This document shows positions 37,054 to 45,041 of a DNA stretch of 64,000 nucleotides, piece by piece. The DNA comes from Sphingobacteriia bacterium (GTDB taxonomy: Bacteria; Bacteroidota; Bacteroidia; Bacteroidales; UBA7960): NCBI GenBank assembly GCA_011390785.1, contig JAABRR010000007.1, positions 62,001-126,000 of the forward strand, written 5' to 3'. Within the stretch, counting starts at the first letter, position 1. Each line of letters starts with the position of its first letter. The notes under the pieces are model-generated. The model was not told where the DNA came from, did not search any database, and was given only the letters and a program-made list of their open reading frames with translations. Both the position numbers and the translations under genes were made by a program.

Positions 37054-38505
37054 ATGAGACAACAACAAATCTTAAAACTCCTTCTGGTTGTTGCTATTCC
37101 TCTCCTGATATTTGGTGGACTAATCTTGATTAACAGGTCTGTAGACGTTGAGGAAATAGTTATTGAAGAAGTTGAACACCGCAATGATCTGCCTACTATA
37201 CTTCAAAGAGGCGTAATAAAGGCAACCACAGATTACAATTCCACCAATTATTTTGTGTACCGTGGCCAGCCTATGGGTTTCCACCTCGAAATGCTCCGTA
37301 TGTTTTCTCAACACATTGGTGTTGAATTAGAGCTTTTTGTGTCTAATGATTTAGATGAGAATTTTTCTTGTTTAATGGCAGATGGCGAATGCGATATTAT
37401 TGCCATGGATCTTACTGTTACCCGTAATCGTCGGAATCTTTTCGATTTTACTGCCCCGCATAGTCAAACACGACAGGTTCTTGTGCAACGCAGGCCAGAT
37501 AACTGGTATCGCATGCGTTCGTCAGAGATTGAAGATAACCTTGTAAGAAGTCAGCTCGACATAGCTGGTAAAACAATTCATGTTCAAAAAAACTCTGCCC
37601 ACATAATTCGCCTGAAAAACCTGATGGAAGAAATTGGCGATACTATTTATATTGTGGAAGTTGACCAGGAATCTGAATTGCTTATTGAAAGAGTGGCCAA
37701 TGGTGAAATAGAATATACCGTAAGCGATGAACATGTTGCTCAGGTTAACCAAACCTATTATGCCAATATTGACATTCAAACTCCATTAAGCTTTCCTCAA
37801 AATCTTTCATGGGCTGTAAGACATGACACACCCCTGCTGAAAGCAGCTATTGATGAGTGGATGATTGAATTTACTAAAACCCGTCAGTATGCTAATCTTT
37901 ATGCCAAATACTTCCAGAATCCAAGAAGTTCCCTTATGGCTAAAAGCCCCTATCATTCATTGGGTGGTGGAAATATTTCTGTTTTTGATGACTACTTTAA
38001 AAGGTATTCTGATATTGTTGGCTGGGACTGGCGTTTAATTGCTTCTATGGCATTTCAGGAATCACGCTTCAATAACGATGCTGTATCCTGGGCTGGTGCC
38101 TTTGGAATTATGCAATTGATGCCCAATACTGCTTCCATGTACAATGTTGGTCCTACTTCTGCTCCGGTTGAGAATATAATGGCAGGTGTGAAATACCTTA
38201 ACTGGATTGATCGTCGCCTTCAGGATATAATTACCGACGACGAAGAAAGAATAAAATTTGTTCTGGCTTCTTATAATGTAGGAATCGGGCATGTTTTGGA
38301 TGCCAGACGATTGGCCGAAAAATACGGAAAAGATCCTAATATTTGGAAAGATAATGTTGACTATTATGTTCTGAATAAATCAAAACCAAAATATTATCTC
38401 GACCCTGTAGTGCAACATGGTTATGCCAGAGGTGCTGAACCTTACAACTATGTTTCAGAAGTTATTGAAAGATTCGAACATTACCTAAATGCTGTAGGAA
38501 GCTAA
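37054..38505 (+). CDS. mltF: MltF-type membrane-bound lytic murein transglycosylase
   Basis: A 483-residue enzyme with one N-terminal membrane anchor (~8-28), a periplasmic solute-binding (SBP_bac_3) domain (~48-290), and an SLT lysozyme-like domain (~310-450) with catalytic Glu336 in AFQESRFN followed by GAFGIMQLMPNTA. It should cleave peptidoglycan with 1,6-anhydro formation, its activity modulated by the binding domain. Start chosen at ATG 37054 from the promoter position. Monocistronic, with a terminator 15 bases after the stop. Confidence 0.92.
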   Translation: MRQQQILKLLLVVAIPLLIFGGLILINRSVDVEEIVIEEVEHRNDLPTILQRGVIKATTDYNSTNYFVYRGQPMGFHLEMLRMFSQHIGVELELFVSNDLDENFSCLMADGECDIIAMDLTVTRNRRNLFDFTAPHSQTRQVLVQRRPDNWYRMRSSEIEDNLVRSQLDIAGKTIHVQKNSAHIIRLKNLMEEIGDTIYIVEVDQESELLIERVANGEIEYTVSDEHVAQVNQTYYANIDIQTPLSFPQNLSWAVRHDTPLLKAAIDEWMIEFTKTRQYANLYAKYFQNPRSSLMAKSPYHSLGGGNISVFDDYFKRYSDIVGWDWRLIASMAFQESRFNNDAVSWAGAFGIMQLMPNTASMYNVGPTSAPVENIMAGVKYLNWIDRRLQDIITDDEERIKFVLASYNVGIGHVLDARRLAEKYGKDPNIWKDNVDYYVLNKSKPKYYLDPVVQHGYARGAEPYNYVSEVIERFEHYLNAVGS

Positions 38506-38520
38506 AAATGTCCCTTTACA

Positions 38521-38553
38521 AAAAAAAGACCTGGTTTTGCCAGGTCTTTTTTT
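38521..38553. terminator. Bidirectional terminator of mltF and the his operon
   Basis: A 14-bp perfect stem (AAAAAAAGACCTGG against CCAGGTCTTTTTTT, five-base loop) with A-tract and T-tract arms serves both convergent transcripts. It marks the 3' end of the his operon right after hisA. Confidence 0.92.
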
Positions 38554-38565
38554 GATTAAAAAATT

Positions 38566-39288
38566 TTACTGCTTCAGAAATTTTTGTAAAGCTGCGTCAT
38601 CCAGCTTGTTTTCGTATAATGCTTTCCCGGTAATGGTACCATAGCATCCTATAATATTAAGGTCTTCAATGTTTTCTACACTGGCAATACCACCACTGGC
38701 TATCAATTGAACTGAAGGAAATCTTTTTAATACACTCTTGTATAACGGGGTAGAAGGTCCTTGCATCATACCATCTTTGGAAACATCGGTTATCATGACC
38801 TTTCGGAATCCTTTTTCGAGCCAAAAATCCAGAAAAGAAAAAATGTTTTTATCACTTTGCTCAAGCCAACCAGCGGTAGCAATAAATTCCCCCTTTACAT
38901 CGGCACCTAAAATTACCTTTTCAGGACCAAATGTATCAATAATGGTATACGTGGTTTCTGCGTCGTTCACTGCCATACTACCTATTGTAATAGCTGATGC
39001 TCCCTGAGAGAAAACTTCTTTTGCCTGTTGCAACGACCGAATACCTCCGCTAAAATCAATAAACAACCGGGTGGCATCGGTTACCGCTTTTAAAATGTGC
39101 AGATGTTTTGGGAAACGGGCCTTGGCACCATCCAAATCTACCATATGCAAATGAGTAAATCCCTTGGCTTCAAAATTACGGGCAGTGGCAACCGGATCTT
39201 GACTGTACACTGTTTGGGTTTCAAAATCACCTTGCGATAAACGTACGCATTGACCATTCATCAAATCAATGGCGGGTATAACTATCAT
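38566..39288 (-). CDS. hisA: ProFAR isomerase HisA
   Basis: HisA isomerises the aminoaldose ProFAR to the aminoketose PRFAR, step four of histidine synthesis. The (beta/alpha)8 barrel begins VIPAIDLMNG with the catalytic Asp8, has the second Asp in MITDVSKDGMMQGP and phosphate-binding loops FSGGI and ASGGI. Length 240. It is the last gene of this his operon, directly before a terminator; hisF and hisIE, which usually follow, are absent. Confidence 0.95.
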   Translation of the reverse strand: MIVIPAIDLMNGQCVRLSQGDFETQTVYSQDPVATARNFEAKGFTHLHMVDLDGAKARFPKHLHILKAVTDATRLFIDFSGGIRSLQQAKEVFSQGASAITIGSMAVNDAETTYTIIDTFGPEKVILGADVKGEFIATAGWLEQSDKNIFSFLDFWLEKGFRKVMITDVSKDGMMQGPSTPLYKSVLKRFPSVQLIASGGIASVENIEDLNIIGCYGTITGKALYENKLDDAALQKFLKQ

Positions 39289-39333
39289 AATTCTTTAAGG
39301 TTTAAAATTTTGGCAAAAAAGATTCTGCTGGGT

Positions 39334-39918
39334 TTAACACGATTCGATGAAACGTTTTAGAATGCCTTCACCAATATTACCGCTCTTCTCGGGGTGAAAC
39401 TGTGTGGCAAAGAAATTATCTTTTGATAGCGAAGCACTGAATGGGATTCCATAATGAGTCATGGCCATGGTTTCAGCAGCAACCGGCACATAATAGCTAT
39501 GGACAAAATAAACAAATTCGTTTTCATCGGTAGGATTAAAAAGGGGCTGCTTTACTTCATGCAAACTATTCCAACCCATATGCGGTATTTTGTGGAGAAC
39601 ATCAAATTTTTTTACCGGAAGATCAAAAATATTTAAGCAGGGTGTATCTCCCTCCTCAGAGTGCCTGCACATGAGCTGCATGCCTAAACAAATACCCAAC
39701 ACCGGCTGCTTCAGATCACAAATCAAAGAATCAAGTTTTCGCTCCTTGAGATAATTCATGGTAGTGGATGCTTCTCCCACTCCAGGAAAAATTACCCGGT
39801 CTGCCGCCTTTATGGCTTCATGATCGTCGGTAATAGAGTGCTCAATTTGCAGCCTTGTGAGCGCATTACTAACTGATTTGATGTTACCGGCGTTGTATTT
39901 AATAATGGCAATTTTCAT
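39334..39918 (-). CDS. hisH: IGP synthase glutaminase subunit HisH
   Basis: HisH releases ammonia from glutamine and channels it to HisF, which closes the imidazole ring. The class I glutaminase triad is Cys77 in GICLGMQ, His175 and Glu177 in QFHPEKSG. Length 194. It lies between the hisCB fusion and hisA with gaps of 65 and 45 bases. Its obligate partner HisF is not encoded in the window. Confidence 0.95.
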   Translation of the reverse strand: MKIAIIKYNAGNIKSVSNALTRLQIEHSITDDHEAIKAADRVIFPGVGEASTTMNYLKERKLDSLICDLKQPVLGICLGMQLMCRHSEEGDTPCLNIFDLPVKKFDVLHKIPHMGWNSLHEVKQPLFNPTDENEFVYFVHSYYVPVAAETMAMTHYGIPFSASLSKDNFFATQFHPEKSGNIGEGILKRFIESC

Positions 39919-39983
39919 TTTCAGAATATTTCAACTTCATAAAATGATCAAGGTTTTTGTTCCTGATCAAAAAATTACTCCAC

Positions 39984-41666
39984 CTAAAGCAAGCCCTTGG
40001 TTGAAGGTAAGGTATCGGCCCCAGCTTCTCGTTTCACTGCCATGCGAATGGCGCGGGCCAGAGCCTTAAATATAGCCTCTATCTTATGATGCTCGTTTTC
40101 ACCTTTTGCCTTTATATAAAGATTGCAGCGTGCTCCAATAGCAAAGGATTTAAAAATATGCTCAAACATTTCGGTGGGGAGTTCACCAACCTTTTCTCTT
40201 TTAAACTTTGCCTTCCAAACCAACTCCGGACGCCCGCCAAAATCGAGTAAAACCAAAGCGGCACAATCATCCATGGGTAAGGCGAACCCATATCTCTCAA
40301 TGCCTTTTTTATCACCAAGAGACTCAGCAAAAACTTCACCCAATGCTATGGACGTATCTTCAAGGGTGTGATGTTCATCGATGTGAAGGTCGCCGTTTAC
40401 TTTAACTGATAGGTCGCATCCGCTATGCCGGGAAATCTGGTCGAGCATATGATCGAAAAAGCCTAACCCGGTTTGAATATCTGCTTTTGAATTTCCATCC
40501 AGATTGATCTCAACCCTTATATCGGTTTCTTTGGTTTTGCGATGCCGGACAGCCTTTCTTTCAGGTGTTACCAACCAGTCAGAAACTTTTTCCCATGATT
40601 GTTTCAGCGTAATATCATTTTCGGTGGCAGGGTATTGTTTTATTGCCTGCAACAGATAGTTATTCTGGCCATCAGAACCAACGGTAATTCGCAAACAACC
40701 TTCGCATAAAGCTTCCTTTGAACGATTTCTTACAATAACCCCCCGTTTTACCAGGTACTCATACATCTCATCAGGGTTTTCTACTTTCACAAGAAAGAAA
40801 TTGGCGTCTGCATCAAATACTTTTTGCACTACAGGCAACTCTTTCAAAGAATTTCTCAGCCGGTCTCTTTCTGCAATGATCGTTGAAATCCTTTTATTTA
40901 CAACAGCTGGATCGGATAGTGCCTGGTATGCTTTTTCCTGTGTTAGCGTGTTGACATTATAGGGAGGCTTTACCTTCATCATCAGATCAATAATTTCAAT
41001 TGATGCAAAGGCCATTCCCAGTCGTATGGCGGCCAAACCCCATGCCTTGGAAAGTGTTTGTAAAACAACCAAATTGGGATATTGGTCCAATTTTTTAACC
41101 CATGAACCGCCGGTACTAAAATCAACATAAGCTTCATCAACCACCACAAGACACGGGAAACCATTTAGCAAACGAATCATTTCCTCATCGGCAAAACAAT
41201 TTCCGGTGGGGTTATTGGGCGAGCAAAGGAATAATAGTTTGGTGGTAGTACTTACCAGAGAAAGGATCTCATCAACCGGAAGACTAAAATCCGGATTGAG
41301 GGTAACAGCCTTATATTCCACTCCATTTATTCCTGCACTAACTTTATACATTCCATAGGTAGGATTTACCGAAATAACCTGATCTTTAGCCGGTTCGCAA
41401 AATGTGCGAAAAAGCATATCGATGGTTTCATCAGAACCATTTCCCAGAATAATGTTCTCCCTTTTAACTCCTTTCATATCTGCAATTCGCTGCCTTAATC
41501 TTTGTTGAAAGGGATCGGGATAGCGGTTCCACGGTTTGTTAAAGGGGCTTTCGTTGGCATCAAGAAAAATAGCTTCATTACCTGTAAACTCTTCACGGGC
41601 GGAGCTGTAGGGTTTTAGCTTCAAAATATTGGGTCGGGCAAGCTTAAGGGCTATGTTTTGCGACAT
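39984..41666 (-). CDS. HisC-HisB fusion: histidinol-phosphate aminotransferase plus IGP dehydratase
   Basis: A single 560-residue reading frame. Residues 1-345 are HisC, a PLP aminotransferase with PNNPTG and Schiff-base Lys208 in TLSKAWGLA. Residues about 376-560 are the imidazoleglycerol-phosphate dehydratase half of HisB, with metal-binding FFDHML (His406), DEHHTLED (His432/433) and NEHHKIEAI. The bridge (352-377) contains SWEKVSDWL and [14 protein letters not shown], which match the end of the HAD phosphatase domain of Bacteroides-type bifunctional HisB. The DxDGT phosphatase motif itself is missing. I infer that an in-frame deletion between adjacent hisC and hisB removed the phosphatase and fused the two genes. 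Confidence 0.9.
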   Translation of the reverse strand: MSQNIALKLARPNILKLKPYSSAREEFTGNEAIFLDANESPFNKPWNRYPDPFQQRLRQRIADMKGVKRENIILGNGSDETIDMLFRTFCEPAKDQVISVNPTYGMYKVSAGINGVEYKAVTLNPDFSLPVDEILSLVSTTTKLLFLCSPNNPTGNCFADEEMIRLLNGFPCLVVVDEAYVDFSTGGSWVKKLDQYPNLVVLQTLSKAWGLAAIRLGMAFASIEIIDLMMKVKPPYNVNTLTQEKAYQALSDPAVVNKRISTIIAERDRLRNSLKELPVVQKVFDADANFFLVKVENPDEMYEYLVKRGVIVRNRSKEALCEGCLRITVGSDGQNNYLLQAIKQYPATENDITLKQSWEKVSDWLVTPERKAVRHRKTKETDIRVEINLDGNSKADIQTGLGFFDHMLDQISRHSGCDLSVKVNGDLHIDEHHTLEDTSIALGEVFAESLGDKKGIERYGFALPMDDCAALVLLDFGGRPELVWKAKFKREKVGELPTEMFEHIFKSFAIGARCNLYIKAKGENEHHKIEAIFKALARAIRMAVKREAGADTLPSTKGLL

Positions 41667-41707
41667 GTAAAGGGGTATATTTAACAGATAAACATTGTTT
41701 ATGAGAA

Positions 41708-43006
41708 TTACTTGTCAAGGCTATCGAGCCGGAGACTTACGGCCAGTTTATGGGCATGCAGATTTTCTGCTTCGGCCATCTGTTGCAGGGTTTCCCCCAA
41801 GCCTTGCAAGCCTTCGGGTGTAATTTCCTGGAAAGTGATTTTCTTTACAAAGCTATCCAGGTTAACACCGCTGTAGGCTTTGGCAAATCCGTTGGTGGGA
41901 AGTGTATGATTGGTTCCGGAAGCATAATCTCCGGCACTCTCAGGGGTATAATTTCCTAAAAATACTGACCCTGCATTAACAATTTGGGCTGCGATTTCGT
42001 CAGTGTTTTTCATGGAAATGATAAGGTGTTCCGGGGCATACTCATTTACCATATTAACCATTATGTTGAGATCGTCGAGTACGATAATTTTTGATGATTC
42101 CAGGCTTTTCTCAATCATTTCCTTACGGGGAAGTATTTCGAGCTGTTTGTAAATTTCTGAGATGGTGTTTTTAGCCATAGTTCTGTCGGTGGTAAGAAGA
42201 ATCACCTGGCTGTCGGGGCCATGCTCAGCCTGCGAAAGCAGGTCAGAAGCAATAAAAGCAGGATTTGCTGTTTCATCAGCCATTACAAGTACCTCAGATG
42301 GGCCAGCCGGAAGATCGATGGCAATACCCAATTTTTGCACTACCTGTTTTGCAGCGGTTACAAACTGATTTCCAGGGCCAAAAATCTTGTTTACCGCAGG
42401 AATACTTTCTGTACCGAAAGCCATTGCCGCAATTGCCTGTGCTCCACCTGCGGTATAAACGGCGGTTACACCCGAAATTTTGGCGGCATAAAGTATAGCC
42501 GGATTTACTTTTCCGTTCTTTCCGGGAGGGGTGCAAATGATAATATCCTTGCAACCTGCTATGGTGGCTGGTATGGCCAGCATCAATACAGAAGAGAAAA
42601 GAGGCGCGCTTCCCCCCGGTATGTAAAGACCTACTTTTTGCAGGGCTACTGCTTTTTGCCAACAGATTACACCGGGTACAGTTTCCATTTTAACCATTTT
42701 GCTTTGCTGACCGGCATGAAACCTTCGTATGTTTGATGCTGCCATTTGTATGGCTTTTTGAAGAGGTTCACTTACCTGGCTTTCTGAAGCTTCTATTTCT
42801 TCTTCAGAAACTTTGAGATGATCGAGTAATACCCCGTCAAATGTACGGGTAAAGTCAATTAAGGCCTGGTCGCCTTTCCGTTTTACGGCAAAAAAGATAT
42901 CTTCCACTGCCTGGTCCAGATATTCAGAATCCATTGCCGGACGTTTAAGCAGCTCTTCCCAACTATCGTAAGGTGGGTTTTCAACGATGTTTATTGATGT
43001 TTGCAT
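41708..43006 (-). CDS. hisD: Histidinol dehydrogenase
   Basis: HisD oxidises histidinol to histidine in two NAD-dependent steps with zinc. The 432-residue protein shows [49 protein letters not shown] and [13 protein letters not shown], with the later zinc-site region EYAPEHL. It is separated from hisG by 299 bases holding a repeat element, but from the hisCB fusion by only 41 bases. Confidence 0.97.
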   Translation of the reverse strand: MQTSINIVENPPYDSWEELLKRPAMDSEYLDQAVEDIFFAVKRKGDQALIDFTRTFDGVLLDHLKVSEEEIEASESQVSEPLQKAIQMAASNIRRFHAGQQSKMVKMETVPGVICWQKAVALQKVGLYIPGGSAPLFSSVLMLAIPATIAGCKDIIICTPPGKNGKVNPAILYAAKISGVTAVYTAGGAQAIAAMAFGTESIPAVNKIFGPGNQFVTAAKQVVQKLGIAIDLPAGPSEVLVMADETANPAFIASDLLSQAEHGPDSQVILLTTDRTMAKNTISEIYKQLEILPRKEMIEKSLESSKIIVLDDLNIMVNMVNEYAPEHLIISMKNTDEIAAQIVNAGSVFLGNYTPESAGDYASGTNHTLPTNGFAKAYSGVNLDSFVKKITFQEITPEGLQGLGETLQQMAEAENLHAHKLAVSLRLDSLDK

Positions 43007-43137
43007 AAGAAGAAATGTTTGACAAAGTGCAAAAATAGTTATATAAATTGTTGATAAAGGATATAATACCGTGCGATTTGCATTTGTTTAATGAATTTAT
43101 TTACTTTTCTTTTACTTGTAAGTAGGCCCTAAGTATT

Positions 43138-43288
43138 GCTTGCAAGAAAAGGCTAATTACTACGTTATGCTTGCCCTTAAAACAGTTATCCCGGTTTTAA
43201 TCGGGACTCTTGGTTTTTCAGCCATCGCCCACCTTGAACTTGACGCTTTCTCATCAAGCACATGTAAAAATCATGAGTTTTTTTGCTG
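43138..43288 (+). repeat. MITE-like repeat, copy A, inside the his operon
   Basis: A ~151-bp element between hisG and hisD. It starts GCTTGCAAGAAAA (43138-43150) and ends in a degenerate inverted copy (GAGTTTTTTTGC). Internal landmarks GTTTTTCAGCCATC and CTTGACGCTTTCT recur, inverted, in copy B at 44856-45007. It contains a small hairpin (TCCCG-loop-CGGGA). It has no coding capacity. The rest of the 43007-43305 gap is AT-rich. Confidence 0.85.
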
Positions 43289-43305
43289 ACACTAAAGTAA
43301 TGAAA

Positions 43306-44163
43306 CTAAAGAACCATTTTTTCAATAGGAATAACCAGTAAACCCTGTGCACCAGCTTCTTTCAACTGATCGATGATATCCCAAAAGCGTTCTTCACCTA
43401 TTACTGAATGTACTGCGCTCCAGCCTTCTTCGGCCAGTGGAACAATGGTGGGGCTTTTCATACCGGGTAAAATACTTACAATCTTATCAAGGTTTTCATT
43501 GGGGGCGTTTAACAAAACATAACGGTTTGTGCGTGCTTTCATAACCGCATTCATCCGAAAGAGCATTTTATCAAGAATTTGCTGTTTTTCTTCAGTCATG
43601 TTATTGCCACCAACCAATACGGCTTCCGATTTTAAAACAATTTCAACTTCTTTCAATCCGTTACTTAGCAAGGTACTTCCTGTGCTAACAATGTCGAAAA
43701 TGGCTCCTGCCAATCCAATTGATGGGGCAATTTCTACCGAACCCAAAATCTCGTGAATATCAGCTTTAATGTTGTTTTGATCGAGATAGTTCTGCAAGAT
43801 TTTAGGGTAAGAAGTGGCTATTCTTTTTCCCTTAAGATATTGTGGGCCGGTGTATTCTTCACTTCGCGGAATGGCTATTGACATGCGACAGCGGGCAAAG
43901 TTTAGCCTGCTAAGGATCTTTAGTTCTGTGCTTTTCTCAAGCACTACATTTTCACCCAATATGCCAACATCAGCAACACCATCTTCAATGTAGCCCGGTA
44001 TGTCATCGTCGCGAAGAAAAAGGATTTCAACAGGGAAATTTTTACCTGCTGCCAGCAAGGTTCTGCTGCCGTTACTTAAATTGATGCCACAATCTGAAAG
44101 GAGTTGAAGACTTTTTTCGCTCAACCGACCTGATTTTTGAATCGCAATTCTTAGTTTAACCAT
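43306..44163 (-). CDS. hisG: ATP phosphoribosyltransferase, long form
   Basis: HisG joins ATP and PRPP in the first, committed step of histidine synthesis and is feedback-inhibited by histidine. At 285 residues it is the long homohexameric form with a C-terminal ACT-like regulatory domain (~212-285), so HisZ is not needed. Motifs: LRDDDIPGYIEDGVADVGILG and the PRPP loop IVSTGSTLLSNGL. It is the first structural gene of the his operon, downstream of two attenuator modules. Confidence 0.96.
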   Translation of the reverse strand: MVKLRIAIQKSGRLSEKSLQLLSDCGINLSNGSRTLLAAGKNFPVEILFLRDDDIPGYIEDGVADVGILGENVVLEKSTELKILSRLNFARCRMSIAIPRSEEYTGPQYLKGKRIATSYPKILQNYLDQNNIKADIHEILGSVEIAPSIGLAGAIFDIVSTGSTLLSNGLKEVEIVLKSEAVLVGGNNMTEEKQQILDKMLFRMNAVMKARTNRYVLLNAPNENLDKIVSILPGMKSPTIVPLAEEGWSAVHSVIGEERFWDIIDQLKEAGAQGLLVIPIEKMVL

Positions 44164-44280
44164 GATTTTTTAAATTTATGATTATGTATTTATTAAATAT
44201 TTATGCTTTTAATCTCAAAATAAGTTTCTAAAGATTCCATTTCTGCAGAGATTTATTTTTCAATCACTTATATTACAATA

Positions 44281-44415
44281 TCGTTTAGTTAAAGTTTTTG
44301 CACTGCCTGATTCCCCCTTCAAAGGGGTAGTAGGCCTGCAAATTATACAAAGCATCACAATCATATTTTTCGTAAGGCGGTTCTTTCATATGCATGATTT
44401 TTCTTAACTAAACGA
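44281..44415. repeat. 135-bp element with 12-bp perfect terminal inverted repeats
   Basis: TCGTTTAGTTAA (44281-44292) and TTAACTAAACGA (44404-44415) are exact inverted copies and bracket a 111-bp core. A 36-codon open frame on the minus strand (44285-44395) spans almost the whole element; I do not recognise its product and it may be chance. No target duplication is visible. The element lies in the his leader between the second attenuator and hisG, and could be a MITE or a structured RNA segment. Confidence 0.6.
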
Positions 44416-44443
44416 CATTGACTCATAATAACTAGAAAAAGAA

Positions 44444-44469
44444 AAGGCTCGCAGCATTCTGCAAGCCTT
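44444..44469 (-). terminator. Second attenuator terminator of the his operon
   Basis: An 11-bp stem on the minus strand (AAGGCTTGCAG against CTGCGAGCCTT, one T-G pair, loop of four) is followed by TTTCTTTTTCT. It comes 25 bases after the stop of the second His leader peptide. The 5' side overlaps AGAAGG, which can alternatively pair with CCTTCT inside the leader. Confidence 0.85.
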
Positions 44470-44494
44470 CTGGTTTTTTTACTATGGCCACAGT

Positions 44495-44572
44495 TTATCT
44501 GCACAGGTGAATATATCCCATGTAATGATGATGAAAAGAAGGATGATGCTGAGTAAGTAATATTGTATTCAT
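44495..44572 (-). CDS. hisL: Second histidine leader peptide
   Basis: A 25-codon frame (ATG at 44572, TAA at 44495-44497) contains QHHPSFHHHY and a later His: six histidine codons out of 25, all but one CAT. It is followed at once by a terminator and, 330 bases on, by hisG. The composition, length and position are those of a his leader whose translation rate reports charged tRNA-His. Confidence 0.85.
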   Translation of the reverse strand: MNTILLTQHHPSFHHHYMGYIHLCR

Positions 44573-44640
44573 TGTTGTTTTTATTTTCATTTTTAGTTAA
44601 AACTGTATTTCGGGGTGATTGTTTATCAGACATTAACAAA

Positions 44641-44666
44641 AAAGCCGTGGACAAATCCACGGCTTT
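44641..44666 (-). terminator. First attenuator terminator of the his operon
   Basis: A perfect 11-bp stem on the minus strand (AAAGCCGTGGA against TCCACGGCTTT, four-base loop) followed by TTTG, 32 bases after the first leader stop. Its 5' arm CCGTGGA (44656-44662) can pair instead with TCCGCGG (44704-44710) in the leader, seven pairs with one G-U, a ready antiterminator. Confidence 0.85.
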
Positions 44667-44698
44667 AATATGTTTGATCAACACAGGTCATCACGACG

Positions 44699-44749
44699 CT
44701 AAACCGCGGAGCAATCAAATCTATGATGATGTGTATTAATTAGTTTCAT
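44699..44749 (-). CDS. hisL: First histidine leader peptide
   Basis: A 16-codon frame MKLINTHHHRFDCSAV (ATG at 44749, TAG at 44699) with three consecutive CAT codons. It begins about 12 bases after the predicted transcription start. The His codons (TCATCAT in the RNA) can pair with GTGATGA (44688-44694), and the downstream TCCGCGG segment can switch to the terminator arm, as in ribosome-controlled attenuation. Confidence 0.85.
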   Translation of the reverse strand: MKLINTHHHRFDCSAV

Positions 44750-44767
44750 TTTCTTAATTTTGAAGCG

Positions 44768-44798
44768 CAAATGTATAACTTTTTTGTTTAGAATCCAA
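44768..44798 (-). promoter_or_regulatory. Promoter of the his operon
   Basis: TACATTTG on the minus strand (44768-44775) is a perfect -7 box followed by CGC; a TTG lies about 20 bases upstream (44796-44798). Start of transcription near 44761. It precedes both leader peptides. Confidence 0.75.
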
Positions 44799-44855
44799 TT
44801 TGTTGAAGTTTTTTTATTGATTTACCTTTAGGGCTTAGTAATGACTATTTTATTT

Positions 44856-45007
44856 GTTTGCAAGAAAACTCATAATTTTCTCCCGTGATTGATAAGAAAG
44901 CGTCAAGTGCAAGGCAGGAGATGGCTGAAAAACTAAGAGTTCCGATAAAATCGGGATGACTGTTTTGAAGACAAGCCCAACGCAGCAATTGGCATTTTCT
45001 TGCAAGC
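44856..45007 (-). repeat. MITE-like repeat, copy B, between the his promoter and mscS
   Basis: A 152-bp element with near-perfect 13-bp terminal inverted repeats, GTTTGCAAGAAAA at the left and TTTTCTTGCAAGC at the right (12 of 13 match). Read on the minus strand it aligns along its length with copy A in the hisG-hisD gap, differing at scattered positions. It is non-coding and ends 34 bases before the mscS start. Confidence 0.88.
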
Positions 45008-45041
45008 ACTTTGAATATAAATCAAAGAATTGGTCTGTTTT

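Noticed and set aside
43306-44163. Short-form HisG needing HisZ
   Set aside because: The 285-residue length includes the C-terminal regulatory domain of the long form.
44361-44684. A 107-residue minus-strand frame across the his leader
   Set aside because: It crosses both attenuator hairpins in a different frame from the two His leaders, has no homology I recognise and is explained by low stop density.
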